A DNA stretch of 64,000 nucleotides from Oscillospiraceae bacterium. Its GTDB lineage: Bacteria > Bacillota > Clostridia > Oscillospirales > QAMX01. Positions 26,668-35,747 of this stretch are shown here, one piece after another; the first letter of the stretch is position 1; every line of letters starts with the position of its first letter. The stretch lies in NCBI GenBank assembly GCA_015067825.1, contig SVLQ01000008.1, forward strand, positions 64,777 through 128,776, read 5' to 3'. The position numbers were made by a program, and so were the translations under genes. The notes below the pieces were generated by a model. The model did not search any database. It worked only from the letters and a program-made list of their open reading frames with translations, and was not told the origin of the DNA.

Positions 26668-28824
26668 CTATGCCTTGTTGATTCCCTTCATCGAGAGCGA
26701 AATGCGCGCCTTTTTGACATCGCACGACAAAACGCGCACGTCGACGATATCGCCGACCTTAAGCGCCTCGGAGGGATGCTTGATAAAGCGGTTGCAGATC
26801 TGCGAAATGTGCACGAGTCCGTCCTGATGCACGCCGATGTCGACGAACGCGCCGAAGTCGGTCAGGTTGCGCACAGTCCCCTTGAGCACCATGCCCTCGG
26901 TCAGATCCTTCATATCCAGAACGTCAGTGCGCAGCATGGGGGCCGGCAGCGCATCGCGCACGTCGCGGCCCGGTCGGGTGAGCTCGGCGACGATATCGTT
27001 GAGCGTGGGCACGCCGATGGCAAGCTCTTTGGCCAGCGTCTCCGCGCCGATCGCGCCGACCTTTTCGGCAAGTTCGCTCAAGCGTCCGGCGGCGGCGTCC
27101 TCGGTGGTAAAGCCGCAGCGCGCGAGCAGCGCCTCGGCCGCTTTGTAGGATTCCGGGTGCACGGCCGTGCGGTCGAGCGGGTTTTTCGATTCGGGCACAC
27201 GCAGGAATCCGGCGCACTGCTCGTAGGCCTTCGGGCCCAGGCGCGGCACTTTCTTCAGCTCGGCGCGCGAGGCGAAGGCGCCGTTTGCCTCGCGGTAAGC
27301 GACGATGTTTTTCGCCACGGTCGCGTTCAGACCGGCGATGTGGGCGAGCAGAGCGGGGCTGGCGGTGTTCAGGTCGGCGCCCACGCTGTTGACGCAGCCT
27401 TCAACCACGCCGTCAAGCGTTTCCTCCAGCCGCTTTTGGGGCATATCGTGCTGGTACTGTCCGACGCCGATCGCTTTCGGCTCGATCTTGACCAACTCGG
27501 CGAGCGGGTCCTGCAGTCTGCGCGCGATCGAAACCGCACTTCTGAGCGTGAGGTCGAGGTTGGGGAGCTCGTCGGCGGCGAGCTTGGAGGCCGAATAGAC
27601 CGATGCGCCCGCCTCACTGACGACCATGTAGGCTGCCGGCCGCGAGACCGTGTGCAACACGTCGACGGCGAAAAGCTCGGTCTCCTTCGAGGCCGTGCCG
27701 TTGCCGATCGCCAGAACATCGGCGCGGTAAGTCTCGATCAGCTCGCGGAGCTTCGCCTTCGATTTTGCGATCTGGTCAGCGGAATGGGTGGGGTAGAGCA
27801 CCGTGGTGGCGAGCACCTTGCCGGTGGGATCGACCACGGCGGTCTTGCAGCCTGTGCGGTAACCGGGGTCAAGGCCGATGACGGTCTTGCCGCGCACAGG
27901 CGGCTGCATCAAAAGCTGGCGCAAATTCAGCGCGAATACCGAGATCGCCTGCTCTGCTGCCGCTTTGGTCAGTTCGGAGCGCGTTTCGCGTTCGGCCGAC
28001 GGGTAGATCAAGCGGCCATAGGCGTCGTCGGCGGCTTCGGCGACGAGCTTGGCGCTGGGCGTGTCGTTTTTCAAAAACAGGCGGTGCAGAACCGCGCGCG
28101 GACGCGTTTCGTCGGTGGCAACGCTGACCTTCAGCTTGCCCTCTTTTTCACCGCGGTCGAGCGCCAAGATGCGGTGCGGCGGGATCTTGGCCACGGGCTC
28201 GGCGTAGTCGCCGTAGGAGGCGTAGACCGAATCGGCGCCGTCGCCGTCGGCAACGCTTTTGATCGTGCCGTTGGTCCAGACGAGGTTGCGGATGCGCTTG
28301 CGCACGTCGGCGTCGTCGGAGATCATTTCGGCGATGATGTCGCGGGCGCCGTCCAGGGCGGCCGTCTCGTCGGCGACGTCTTTTTCGGCGTCCACGTATT
28401 CTTTGGCGAGCGCGGCGAGATCGGCGGCGGTTTCCTGCGCCAAAATCAGCTCTGCCAGCGGCGCGAGCCCTTTTTCGCGCGCGACGGAGGCACGCGTTTT
28501 GCGCTTGGGGCGGAAGGGGCGGTAAACGTCGTCGATCTCGGTGACGGTGGCTGCGGCATCGAGCGCGGCGCTAACCTCCTCGGTCAGCTGTCCCTGCGCG
28601 TCGATCAGGGCGCGCACCTCGTCGCGGCGCGTGTCAATTGCGCGGAGCGCGGTCAGCTTGTCGCAGAGGGAACGGATTGTCTGATCGTCCATCGAGCCGT
28701 GCGCTTCCTTGCGGTAACGGGCGATGAAGGGGATGGTGTTTCCCGCGTCAAAGAGGTCGATGATGTTCTGAACGTACTCGGCTTTGGTTGCAAATTCTTT
28801 GGCCAGCCGTGCGGCGTAATCCAT
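26668..28824 (-). CDS. tex: Tex-family RNA-binding transcription accessory protein
   Basis: The ATG at 28824 follows AAAAAGGAG. The 718-residue protein has the Tex architecture: helical N-terminus (IPFIARYRKEAHGSMDDQ), YqgF-like RNase H fold (VIGLDPGYRTGCKTAVVD), two helix-hairpin-helix segments (LNATVAKNIVAYRE, KVPRLGPKAYEQCAGFLR) and a C-terminal S1 domain (GMVLKGTVRNLTDFGAFVDI). Tex binds nucleic acids and affects transcription and stress tolerance. It is monocistronic, with its own terminator. Confidence 0.95.
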   Translation of the reverse strand: MDYAARLAKEFATKAEYVQNIIDLFDAGNTIPFIARYRKEAHGSMDDQTIRSLCDKLTALRAIDTRRDEVRALIDAQGQLTEEVSAALDAAATVTEIDDVYRPFRPKRKTRASVAREKGLAPLAELILAQETAADLAALAKEYVDAEKDVADETAALDGARDIIAEMISDDADVRKRIRNLVWTNGTIKSVADGDGADSVYASYGDYAEPVAKIPPHRILALDRGEKEGKLKVSVATDETRPRAVLHRLFLKNDTPSAKLVAEAADDAYGRLIYPSAERETRSELTKAAAEQAISVFALNLRQLLMQPPVRGKTVIGLDPGYRTGCKTAVVDPTGKVLATTVLYPTHSADQIAKSKAKLRELIETYRADVLAIGNGTASKETELFAVDVLHTVSRPAAYMVVSEAGASVYSASKLAADELPNLDLTLRSAVSIARRLQDPLAELVKIEPKAIGVGQYQHDMPQKRLEETLDGVVEGCVNSVGADLNTASPALLAHIAGLNATVAKNIVAYREANGAFASRAELKKVPRLGPKAYEQCAGFLRVPESKNPLDRTAVHPESYKAAEALLARCGFTTEDAAAGRLSELAEKVGAIGAETLAKELAIGVPTLNDIVAELTRPGRDVRDALPAPMLRTDVLDMKDLTEGMVLKGTVRNLTDFGAFVDIGVHQDGLVHISQICNRFIKHPSEALKVGDIVDVRVLSCDVKKARISLSMKGINKA

Positions 28825-29022
28825 AAAATTCTCCTTTTTCTGTCGGGTTTTGAATATAAAAATGCTCCCGCAGTACCCGCGGGAACCGGTAAAATCCGTC
28901 AAACAGTATAGCACAGAGAGCGGCGGTTTGTCAAGAAAACCGCAGGAGACGGCTGTGTGGGGAAAAAACAGAAAATAAAAACAAAAAAACTTTGAAAAGC
29001 AGATGATTTTTTTGGAAAGATA

Positions 29023-29031
29023 TGTTATAAT
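29023..29031 (+). promoter_or_regulatory. Extended -10 promoter of zinc-ribbon gene C
   Basis: TG-T-TATAAT at 29023-29031, with no clear -35 element, 44 bases upstream of the start codon. Confidence 0.6.
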
Positions 29032-29074
29032 GTAGAAAGAATATTATGCAAGACGAAAGGATGCTTCGAACGAT

Positions 29075-29842
29075 ATGGAAAAACGCTTTTGTCCGGATTG
29101 CGGCACCGAAATCATTGGCGAAGGTGCGTTTTGTCCCAAATGCGGCCGCACGCTGAATCAGCCGCAGATGCAGCAAATGCCCGTTCAGCAGATTCCGATG
29201 CAGCAGATCCCCACGCAGCCAATGCCGACCCCGGCGATGGGCATGATGTATATCCCGCCCCGTAACACCAAAAAGATCTGGGGGATCGTCGGCGGGTGCT
29301 TTGCCGCTGCCGCCGTCATCACCGGCATTATCCTGCTCATCATCTTCTCCGGCAACCCCGCCGGTGAAATCATCAAAGACTACCGCTACAAGGATATCGT
29401 CGGCAGCTACAGCGGTGTGGCCACGATCGATTCGATCGGTGTCGGCGGCGATTATGAAGAAATTGCCGATCATCAGGGTCTTGATTCCGAAAAAATCCTC
29501 AAGCGCAGCGAAGACGACGAGATCGACTGCTCGCTTTCTCTCACCGACAGCACTCTGACGATCTCGCTGGACGATCCGCTGTTCCTGGGCTCGCGGGAAT
29601 TTACGATCGATGATGTCGACTTCAACAACGGCCGCGCCAAGGATTCGACCGACGATGAAATCAAGGACGGCAATCTGGAAGACAGCGAAATCACCATCGA
29701 CTATAACCTCACGCTCCACGAAGGTGTTTCGCGCAACACCGAGTACCGTATCTACGGCACCGTCGAAATCCAGTACGACCTCGTGCTCTTCGGCATCGAA
29801 GGCACCTACGAGATCGAACTCACCATCGACTGCGACAAATAA
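29075..29842 (+). CDS. Zinc-ribbon, membrane-anchored protein C
   Basis: The 255-residue protein begins with a four-Cys ribbon (FCPDCGTE and FCPKCGRT), then a Gln/Met/Pro linker (about residues 28-62), a membrane helix (IVGGCFAAAAVITGIILLII) and an acidic outer domain of about 150 residues rich in beta-strand pattern. It has the same plan as proteins A and B but no clear similarity in the outer domain. CGAAAGGATG precedes the ATG. Function unknown. Confidence 0.82.
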   Translation: MEKRFCPDCGTEIIGEGAFCPKCGRTLNQPQMQQMPVQQIPMQQIPTQPMPTPAMGMMYIPPRNTKKIWGIVGGCFAAAAVITGIILLIIFSGNPAGEIIKDYRYKDIVGSYSGVATIDSIGVGGDYEEIADHQGLDSEKILKRSEDDEIDCSLSLTDSTLTISLDDPLFLGSREFTIDDVDFNNGRAKDSTDDEIKDGNLEDSEITIDYNLTLHEGVSRNTEYRIYGTVEIQYDLVLFGIEGTYEIELTIDCDK

Positions 29843-29855
29843 GCTGAAAACTCAA

Positions 29856-29897
29856 AGCAAAGCCGGCCGCGCCTTTATCGCGCGGCCGTTGCTTTCT
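29856..29897 (+). terminator. Probable terminator after zinc-ribbon gene C
   Basis: CGGCCGCGC pairs with GCGCGGCCG over a seven-base loop, extended by AAAGC/GCTTT, followed by a broken T run (CTTTC). Confidence 0.55.
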
Positions 29898-29916
29898 TTC
29901 CGAAAGGAGTTTACCT

Positions 29917-31191
29917 ATGCAGAATACAACCGAATTTAGGGTGCGCGGCATCATCGAAGGCTTCTACGGCAAGCCCTGGAGCATGGAAGCCCGCCGCCGC
30001 GTGCTCCGTGCGCTCTCGCGCCGCGGCATGAACGAATATTTCTACGGCCCCAAGGACGATCCCTACCACCGCGACCGTTGGCGCGAACTCTACGGCGAAG
30101 GCGACGACGCTGTTTTAAAAGAACTGATCGGCATCGCGACCGAAAACGGCATGAACTTCCGCTATATGCTCGCGCCCGGTCTCGATATCCGCTATACCTT
30201 TGAAGGCGACCTCGTCGCGCTCAAAGAAAAATACCGTCAGGTGTGGTCGTTTGGCGTCAAGCGCTTCGGCCTGTTGCTCGACGATTTGGAATCGGCGACG
30301 ATGTACGCCGAGGATGCGGCGGTCTATCCGCGCCAGGTCGACGCCCATATCGCGCTGGTCAACCGCGTCTGGAGCGATCTGCAGGCGATCGACCCGGAGA
30401 TCACGCTGATCGTCTGCCCCACGCAGTACTGGGGCGATGTCTACGGCCCGTACGTCCATGCGCTCGGCCGCGGTATCCCCGCGGAGGTCGAGCTCTTCTT
30501 CACCGGCAGCCGCATCTGCTCCGACCGCATCACGGTCGCCGAGGCCGAGGCCTTCTTCGATTCGACCGGCCACCGCCCGATCTACTGGGATAACTACCCG
30601 GTCAACGACATGGAAATGACCGACGAACTGCACCTCATGCCCTACACGGGGCGCGATGCTGACTTGGGTTCCGTCTGCGGCGGTATCGTTCTCAACCCGA
30701 TGGAATACGCAACGGCGTCGCTGATCCCGCTTTTGACGGCGGCCGATTTCTTCGCCGATGCAGAGCACTACGATCCGGACGAAAGCTTCGAGTCGGCCGC
30801 GGCCGAGGTTTTGGGCAGCGCGTTTGCCGCGCCGGCGCGCCGCCTTGCCGAACTTGCGTGGCGCTCGTGCCTGACGCGCAGCGGCCACCACTTCCGCTAC
30901 GACCAAGAAGACGGCTGCAATGCGCCGTTTGAAGCGGCGTTTGCCGCGGGGAAAGACGCGCTCTTTGCCTACGCCAACGAGAGCTCCGCACTCCTTGCGC
31001 TGCTCGAAAGCGCCGATGCGGACTTCGTCGGCGAGTGCCGCCGCTGGATCGATACGGCCAAGGCCTTCTGCGCCGCGCTGGCCGAGTCCTGCAGATCCGG
31101 CGATCCGCAGCCGCTGAAAGCGTACCTCAAGCGAAGCGAGGACATCATGAAGCCCGAAGCCTACCGCGTGATCGGTCTGCTCGGAAAGTAA
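29917..31191 (+). CDS. GH84 beta-N-acetylglucosaminidase
   Basis: GAAAGGAG lies seven bases before the ATG. The 424-residue protein starts RVRGIIEGFYGKPWSMEAR, the hallmark of the NAGidase (GH84) catalytic barrel, and has the paired catalytic aspartates in FGLLLDDLES, plus NPMEYATASLIPL near the end of the barrel. GH84 enzymes use substrate-assisted catalysis to remove beta-linked GlcNAc. There is no signal peptide or binding module, unlike secreted GH84 enzymes, so it probably acts in the cytoplasm on imported host-glycan fragments (inference). Confidence 0.9.
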   Translation: MQNTTEFRVRGIIEGFYGKPWSMEARRRVLRALSRRGMNEYFYGPKDDPYHRDRWRELYGEGDDAVLKELIGIATENGMNFRYMLAPGLDIRYTFEGDLVALKEKYRQVWSFGVKRFGLLLDDLESATMYAEDAAVYPRQVDAHIALVNRVWSDLQAIDPEITLIVCPTQYWGDVYGPYVHALGRGIPAEVELFFTGSRICSDRITVAEAEAFFDSTGHRPIYWDNYPVNDMEMTDELHLMPYTGRDADLGSVCGGIVLNPMEYATASLIPLLTAADFFADAEHYDPDESFESAAAEVLGSAFAAPARRLAELAWRSCLTRSGHHFRYDQEDGCNAPFEAAFAAGKDALFAYANESSALLALLESADADFVGECRRWIDTAKAFCAALAESCRSGDPQPLKAYLKRSEDIMKPEAYRVIGLLGK

Positions 31192-31205
31192 AAAAGGTTC
31201 AGCCG

Positions 31206-31236
31206 CCGTAGGGGAGGGCCTCTGTGCCCTCCCGTC
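31206..31236. repeat. Short GC-rich palindromic repeat (CGTAGGG family), copy 1
   Basis: CGTAGGGGAGGGCCTCTG followed by TGCCCTCCCGTC forms a GGGAGGG/CCCTCCC hairpin. It relates to the larger copies at 43.5 and 57.3 kb by the CGTAGGGG...CCCTCCC layout and lies between converging genes. Confidence 0.5.
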
Positions 31237-31245
31237 CTGTTTTCC

Positions 31246-31289
31246 ACAAAAAACCTCCGCCACCTGCCCAAAACGGCAGACGGCGGAGG
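31246..31289 (-). terminator. Terminator after the DUF6062 gene
   Basis: On the minus strand CCTCCGCC and GGCGGAGG, with an inner CTGCC/GGCAG pair, form a stem followed by six T residues, ten bases beyond the stop codon. Confidence 0.8.
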
Positions 31290-31298
31290 CTTGCGTTT

Positions 31299-32000
31299 TT
31301 ATTTCTTGTCCGACGAAAGGTATGCCGCGGTGCGTTCGACCGAGGCCTTCACGCGGTCGGTCAGCGGTGTATCGGCGTTGCGGTAGTCAAAGCTTTTCGT
31401 AAACGTCGAAAGATCCTCGCGCACGCCGTTGTGCATGGCTTCGGCGCGTTCGCCGGTGACCTGCGCGAATTCGGCAAATTCCTTCTTCGACATCTTCTTA
31501 GCTGCCAGCTCCAAAAGATCGGCCATGTGCGGCAGGCAGAAGCCCTCTTGCTCGCGGTAAAGATCGCGGAATTCGTACTCGCTCTTCCACATGAAGACGA
31601 TGTTGCGGATGTAGTGCCCCATCTCTTCGGCGATCGAATTGCAGACAAAACAGCTGTCGTGGGCCTTGCGCGCGGCGGCAGCGAGCTTGTTGCCGTCGAA
31701 GCTCTTGCCGAAAACGATGCCCTTGGCGTTGCGGAACACCTGCTTGTAAACCTCGTCAAGGTGGCTTTCGAGCATCAGCCCCAGGCTCAGCTTCGTTTTC
31801 ATCGCCAGCATGTCGGCGAGGTGCTCGCGGCAGAAGCCCTGTTCGTTGCTCTGGATGCGGATCGCCGGCTCCATCATCGCCGAACCGGTGATGTATTCCA
31901 GCGCCTTTTCACGCGCTTTCGCGTGCAGACGGCAGACCGGGCAGCCGCAGCGTTCTTCAAAGCTTTCGTTGATGGGGATCGTGTAAATTTTTTCAATCAT
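31299..32000 (-). CDS. DUF6062 family protein
   Basis: The start at ATG 32000 follows GAGGGAAG. The 233-residue protein begins MIEKIYTIPINESFEERCGC and carries three Cys motifs: C-G-C-P-V-C, GFCREH and SCFVCNSI, plus GFCLPH. This is the pattern of DUF6062 proteins of Clostridia, whose function is not known; the Cys/His pairs suggest a metal site. It is divergent from the CPCC protein gene, with overlapping promoters. Confidence 0.8.
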   Translation of the reverse strand: MIEKIYTIPINESFEERCGCPVCRLHAKAREKALEYITGSAMMEPAIRIQSNEQGFCREHLADMLAMKTKLSLGLMLESHLDEVYKQVFRNAKGIVFGKSFDGNKLAAAARKAHDSCFVCNSIAEEMGHYIRNIVFMWKSEYEFRDLYREQEGFCLPHMADLLELAAKKMSKKEFAEFAQVTGERAEAMHNGVREDLSTFTKSFDYRNADTPLTDRVKASVERTAAYLSSDKK

Positions 32001-32024
32001 TTTAGCTTCCCTCGTTCTGTCGTC

Positions 32025-32084
32025 TTGACGGTTTGGTCGGTTTTGTGTTATGATAATGATACCATATTTGCGCCCGTTTTGCAA
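32025..32084. promoter_or_regulatory. Divergent overlapping promoters of the DUF6062 and CPCC genes
   Basis: Plus strand: TTGACG (32025-32030), 18-base spacer, TATGAT (32049-32054). Minus strand: TTGCAA (32084-32079), 17-base spacer, TATCAT (32061-32056). The two -10 elements are adjacent, so the two genes may compete for polymerase. Confidence 0.65.
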
Positions 32085-32112
32085 ACCCTTTGCCCGAAAA
32101 AAGGAGGATCCG

Positions 32113-32445
32113 ATGGAAAATCAGCGTATCGGCGGCGCGTTTCTGCCCGATCGGAATGCCGCTCCGGCTCCGACTCCGGCTGAGCCGATCGGCCGCTATC
32201 CCTGCCCCTGCTGCGGCTGCCGCACCTATCCCGTCCCGCCCGAGGACGATCTTTCCTATATCTGCCCGGTCTGCTACTGGGAAAACGACCGCTTTATCGC
32301 CTCCGATGACGAACCGAGCGACCAAAACCACGGGTTGACCCTTTCGGAAGCGAAACAAAGCTACGCTGCGATCGGCGCGGTGCGTGCCGATTTTTTGAAA
32401 TATGTGCGAAAACCGACGGCGGGTGAGCTGCCGGAGGAAAAATAA
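32113..32445 (+). CDS. CPCC family cysteine-rich protein
   Basis: AAGGAGGATCCG precedes ATG 32113. The 110-residue protein contains YPCPCCGCRTYP and YICPVCYWENDR, the signature of the Cys_rich_CPCC family, and a GLTLSEAKQSYAAIGA segment that is conserved there. The family is small, soluble and probably zinc-binding; no function is established to my knowledge. Confidence 0.85.
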   Translation: MENQRIGGAFLPDRNAAPAPTPAEPIGRYPCPCCGCRTYPVPPEDDLSYICPVCYWENDRFIASDDEPSDQNHGLTLSEAKQSYAAIGAVRADFLKYVRKPTAGELPEEK

Positions 32446-32502
32446 CGAGTTTTGGGCTCGGCGCACCTTGCCAAGCCCACAAAAGAGAAAGGCGGAACTT
32501 CT

Positions 32503-34293
32503 ATGAATATTCCCAGACCCGAATACCCGCGTCCGCAGCTGACGCGCGATGCGTGGATCAATCTGAACGGCGAATGGTCGTTTGAGATCGACTATGCCAA
32601 AAGCGGCCGCGGCAACGGTTTGCCCACGGCTGAAACGCTTGCCTCGAAGATCCTGGTGCCCTTCTGCCCCGAAAGCCGCCTGAGCGGTGTTGCCCATACC
32701 GATTTCATGCCCGCCGTCTGGTACACGCGCACGGTCGATTTTCCGGCCGAATGGACCGAACGCGGCCGCGTGATCCTGCACTTCGGCGCGGTCGACTACG
32801 CCGCCGAGGTTTGGGTCAACGGTAATTCCGTCGGCACCTATAGAAAGCCCTACGAGGTCGGCGATGCCTACCGCAATCCGGGCACGAAAACCGTCCCCAC
32901 CCACGAAGGCGGCTACAGCCCCTTCGAGCTCGATATCACGAAGTTCTTGATTCCCGGCGAAAACCGCATCACCGTCTGTGCCGAGGACGACGTGCGCAGC
33001 GCGGCCCAGCCCGCCGGCAAGCAATCGCGTGATCCCCATTCCTTCGGCTGCAGCTATACCCGCACGACCGGCATCTGGCAGACCGTCTGGGCCGAGCACG
33101 TGCCCGATACCTATATCCGCGCTCTGCGCATCCTGCCCGACGTCGCCAACGAGCGCGTTTCCGTCGAGGTGCTTTTAGGCGGTGCGTCCGCCGAAGGCAT
33201 TTCGGTTTCGGCAGAAGCGAGCTACGAGGGTACTGCCGTTTCGTCGGCGTCGGCGAAGACCCATTGGCGCAGCGCGTCGCTCGTGCTGCCGATCGCCGAC
33301 CCCAAGCTCTGGGAGCCGGGCTGCGGCCGTCTGTACGATCTGAAGCTGGAGCTCTCCCAAAACGGCGTTGTGACCGACGCGGTCGGGAGCTATTTTGGCA
33401 TGCGCGACGTCGATCTCGACGGCAAAGCCATCCGCATCAACGGCAAAGCCGTGTTCCAGCGCTTGGTGCTCGATCAGGGCTTCAACCCCGAAGGCATCTA
33501 CACCGCACCCACCGACGACGAGCTCAAAGCCGATATCGAGCGCTCGATGGCCATGGGCTTCAACGGTGCGCGTCTGCACCAAAAGGTCTTTGAACCGCGC
33601 TTCCTCTATTGGGCCGACCGTCTCGGCTACCTCTGCTGGGACGAACACGCCAACTGGGAGCTCGATATCTCCGGCGACGCCGCGCTCTACCGCTTCCTGC
33701 CCGAATGGGAAGAGATCGTCGAGCGCGACTATTCCCACCCGTCGATCATCGGCTGGTGTCCCTTCAACGAAACGCAGATGAACCAGCACGACGGTGTGCT
33801 CCGCGCCGTCTACGCGGCGACCAAACGCCTCGATCCTTCCCGCCCGATCATCGATTCCAGCGGCTGGCACCACGTGATCACCGACGTGTTCGATACGCAC
33901 GACTACGAGCAGAACGTCGAGCTGTTCGGTGCCAACCACGAGCGCATCAACAACGGCGAATGCCCCAACGGCGTGCACGTTTCCGAACGCGCGTGGACGG
34001 GTGAGATCCCGTATTTCGTCAGCGAATTCGGCGGTGCGCGCTGGGCCGACGAGAGCGACCGCGCCGGTTGGGGCTACGGCAACGACCCGCAGACGGTCGA
34101 GGAATTCATCGCCCGCTACGACGGTCTTGTCACCGCGCTGCTCGAAAATCCGCGCGTCTGCGCCTTCTGCTACACGCAGCTGACCGACGTCGAGCAGGAG
34201 CGCAACGGCCTCTATACCTACGATCGCCGTCCGAAGTTCGATCCCGCTGCCATCCGCGCCTGCAACCAAAAAATCGCGGCGATCGAACGCTAA
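32503..34293 (+). CDS. Glycoside hydrolase family 2 enzyme
   Basis: AAAGGCGG precedes ATG 32503. The 596-residue protein starts RPEYPRPQLTRDAWINLNGEW, typical of GH2 jelly-roll domains, followed by an immunoglobulin-like domain and a TIM barrel with the acid/base Glu in WCPFNETQ and the nucleophile Glu in FVSEFGG. GH2 includes beta-galactosidases, beta-glucuronidases and beta-mannosidases; the exact sugar cannot be assigned. It has no signal peptide, so it is cytoplasmic. Together with the GH84 enzyme it points to use of host or dietary glycans. Confidence 0.92.
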   Translation: MNIPRPEYPRPQLTRDAWINLNGEWSFEIDYAKSGRGNGLPTAETLASKILVPFCPESRLSGVAHTDFMPAVWYTRTVDFPAEWTERGRVILHFGAVDYAAEVWVNGNSVGTYRKPYEVGDAYRNPGTKTVPTHEGGYSPFELDITKFLIPGENRITVCAEDDVRSAAQPAGKQSRDPHSFGCSYTRTTGIWQTVWAEHVPDTYIRALRILPDVANERVSVEVLLGGASAEGISVSAEASYEGTAVSSASAKTHWRSASLVLPIADPKLWEPGCGRLYDLKLELSQNGVVTDAVGSYFGMRDVDLDGKAIRINGKAVFQRLVLDQGFNPEGIYTAPTDDELKADIERSMAMGFNGARLHQKVFEPRFLYWADRLGYLCWDEHANWELDISGDAALYRFLPEWEEIVERDYSHPSIIGWCPFNETQMNQHDGVLRAVYAATKRLDPSRPIIDSSGWHHVITDVFDTHDYEQNVELFGANHERINNGECPNGVHVSERAWTGEIPYFVSEFGGARWADESDRAGWGYGNDPQTVEEFIARYDGLVTALLENPRVCAFCYTQLTDVEQERNGLYTYDRRPKFDPAAIRACNQKIAAIER

Positions 34294-34297
34294 ACAT

Positions 34298-35047
34298 ATG
34301 AACACCGAACGGTTTACCGGCAAAAGCGGCGACTACGCCGCTGCCCGGCCGGCGTACCCTGCCGCGTTAGCGGCGTGGCTCGCCCGAAAAGGGATCGGTG
34401 AAGGCGTGCGTGTGGCCGATATCGGCGCCGGCACGGGCAAATTCACCGCCCAACTGCTCGGCTTGGGGGCGACGGTTACTGCAGTCGAGCCCAATGCCGA
34501 TATGCGCGCGTGCCTGGCCACTGACCTCGGTGCGCATCCGCGCTGTCAAATCGTCAACGCAACCGCCGAAGCGACCGGGCTTGCGCCCGCTTCGGTTGAT
34601 CTGGTCACGGCCGCACAGGCCTTCCATTGGTTCGATGCCGCGGCGTTTGCCCGCGAATGCGCGCGCATCCTCGTCCCCGAAGGAACGGTTTGCCTCGTGT
34701 GGAATAACCGCGTGCCGGCTGCGGCGGTCAATGCGGCGACCGCGGAAGTCAGCCGCGCGTTTTGCCCGGCGTTTGGCGGATTTTCCAACGGAAAAGGTGC
34801 CGAAGATGCCGAAACCGCCGCCTTTTTTGCACCGGGGTACGAAAAGATCGTGTTTGCGAATGACCTTCGCTACTTACGCGAGAGCTTTGTGCGGTGCCAA
34901 CTCTCGGCGTCCTACGCCCCGACCGATTCCTTTGCCCGCGACGCCTATGCCCATGCCCTCGGCGCGCTCTTTGACCGATTTGCCCGAAACGGCGTGCTCA
35001 CCGTCCCCAACGAAACCGTCGTTTGGTGGGGCGGCGTGTGCCGCTGA
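34298..35047 (+). CDS. Class I SAM-dependent methyltransferase
   Basis: The gene starts five bases after the GH2 stop codon and is likely co-transcribed with it. The 249-residue protein has motif I VADIGAGTGKFTAQLL, the acidic end of strand 2 VTAVEPNADM and the motif AQAFHWFD, typical of the UbiE/COQ5-like methyltransferase group that includes yeast trans-aconitate/Crg1-type enzymes. The substrate is unknown. A strong terminator follows. Confidence 0.87.
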   Translation: MNTERFTGKSGDYAAARPAYPAALAAWLARKGIGEGVRVADIGAGTGKFTAQLLGLGATVTAVEPNADMRACLATDLGAHPRCQIVNATAEATGLAPASVDLVTAAQAFHWFDAAAFARECARILVPEGTVCLVWNNRVPAAAVNAATAEVSRAFCPAFGGFSNGKGAEDAETAAFFAPGYEKIVFANDLRYLRESFVRCQLSASYAPTDSFARDAYAHALGALFDRFARNGVLTVPNETVVWWGGVCR

Positions 35048-35060
35048 ACCAATCCATTGG

Positions 35061-35107
35061 AAACGCCTCGTTTCCCGGCACGTTGCCGGGAAGCGAGGCG
35101 TTTTGTT
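35061..35107 (+). terminator. Terminator after the methyltransferase gene
   Basis: AAACGCCTCG and CGAGGCGTTT enclose a second stem TTCCCGGCA/TGCCGGGAA, followed by TTTTGTTTT. Confidence 0.85.
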
Positions 35108-35138
35108 TTGCGTGTACATGCATTCCACACGATTTTTC

Positions 35139-35167
35139 TTGCCAATTGTGCGAAAAAATGATATAAT
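35139..35167 (+). promoter_or_regulatory. Sigma-A promoter of the acetyltransferase operon
   Basis: TTGCCA (35139-35144), 17-base spacer, TATAAT (35162-35167), 41 bases before the GTG start. Confidence 0.75.
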
Positions 35168-35207
35168 ATCCCCGCTTGAGCAAATTTTTCCGAAAGGAGC
35201 TGCCGCC

Positions 35208-35747
35208 GTGCTTTCGATCCACCTTGCCTCTGCCGAAGACTATCCCGCCGTCTGTGCGTTTTACCGCGATCTGATCGACGCCTGCGCGGCCGATCCTTGC
35301 TTCCCGCCGTGGAAAATGGGCATCCACCCGACCGAACCGATGCTCAAAGATGCGATTTCGGCCCAAACGCTGTACGTTGGCCGCGCAAACGGCGCGATCT
35401 GCGCGGCGATGATCGTAAACGGCGACGTGCCCGATGGCTACACCGACGGCGTGTGGATCTCCGATCTCGATGAGAATGAATACCTCGTGCTTCACCTGCT
35501 TGCCGTTGCGCGCGATTGCCGCCGTAAGGGACTGGCCGGTTTGATGGTACGTGCGGCGCTCGAAGCTGCCCGACAGGCCGGAAAACGATCGCTCCGGCTG
35601 GATGCGTGGGACGGCAACGCTCCGGCACACGCGCTCTACCGCTCGCTCGGCTTCTCCGACGCGGGCATGATGCACGAGACCTACGATGACGGCAGTTCGC
35701 TCGGTTTTTACCTGTTTGAATATCCGCTTGGGGAGGAAAACGTATGA
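35208..35747 (+). CDS. GNAT family N-acetyltransferase
   Basis: The start is GTG 35208, ten bases after GAAAGGAG. The 179-residue protein has the GNAT acetyl-CoA site in HLLAVARDCRRKGLAGLMV (motif A) and LDAWDGNAPAHALYRSLGF (motif B). The substrate is unknown. It overlaps the next membrane protein gene by four bases. Confidence 0.88.
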   Translation: MLSIHLASAEDYPAVCAFYRDLIDACAADPCFPPWKMGIHPTEPMLKDAISAQTLYVGRANGAICAAMIVNGDVPDGYTDGVWISDLDENEYLVLHLLAVARDCRRKGLAGLMVRAALEAARQAGKRSLRLDAWDGNAPAHALYRSLGFSDAGMMHETYDDGSSLGFYLFEYPLGEENV

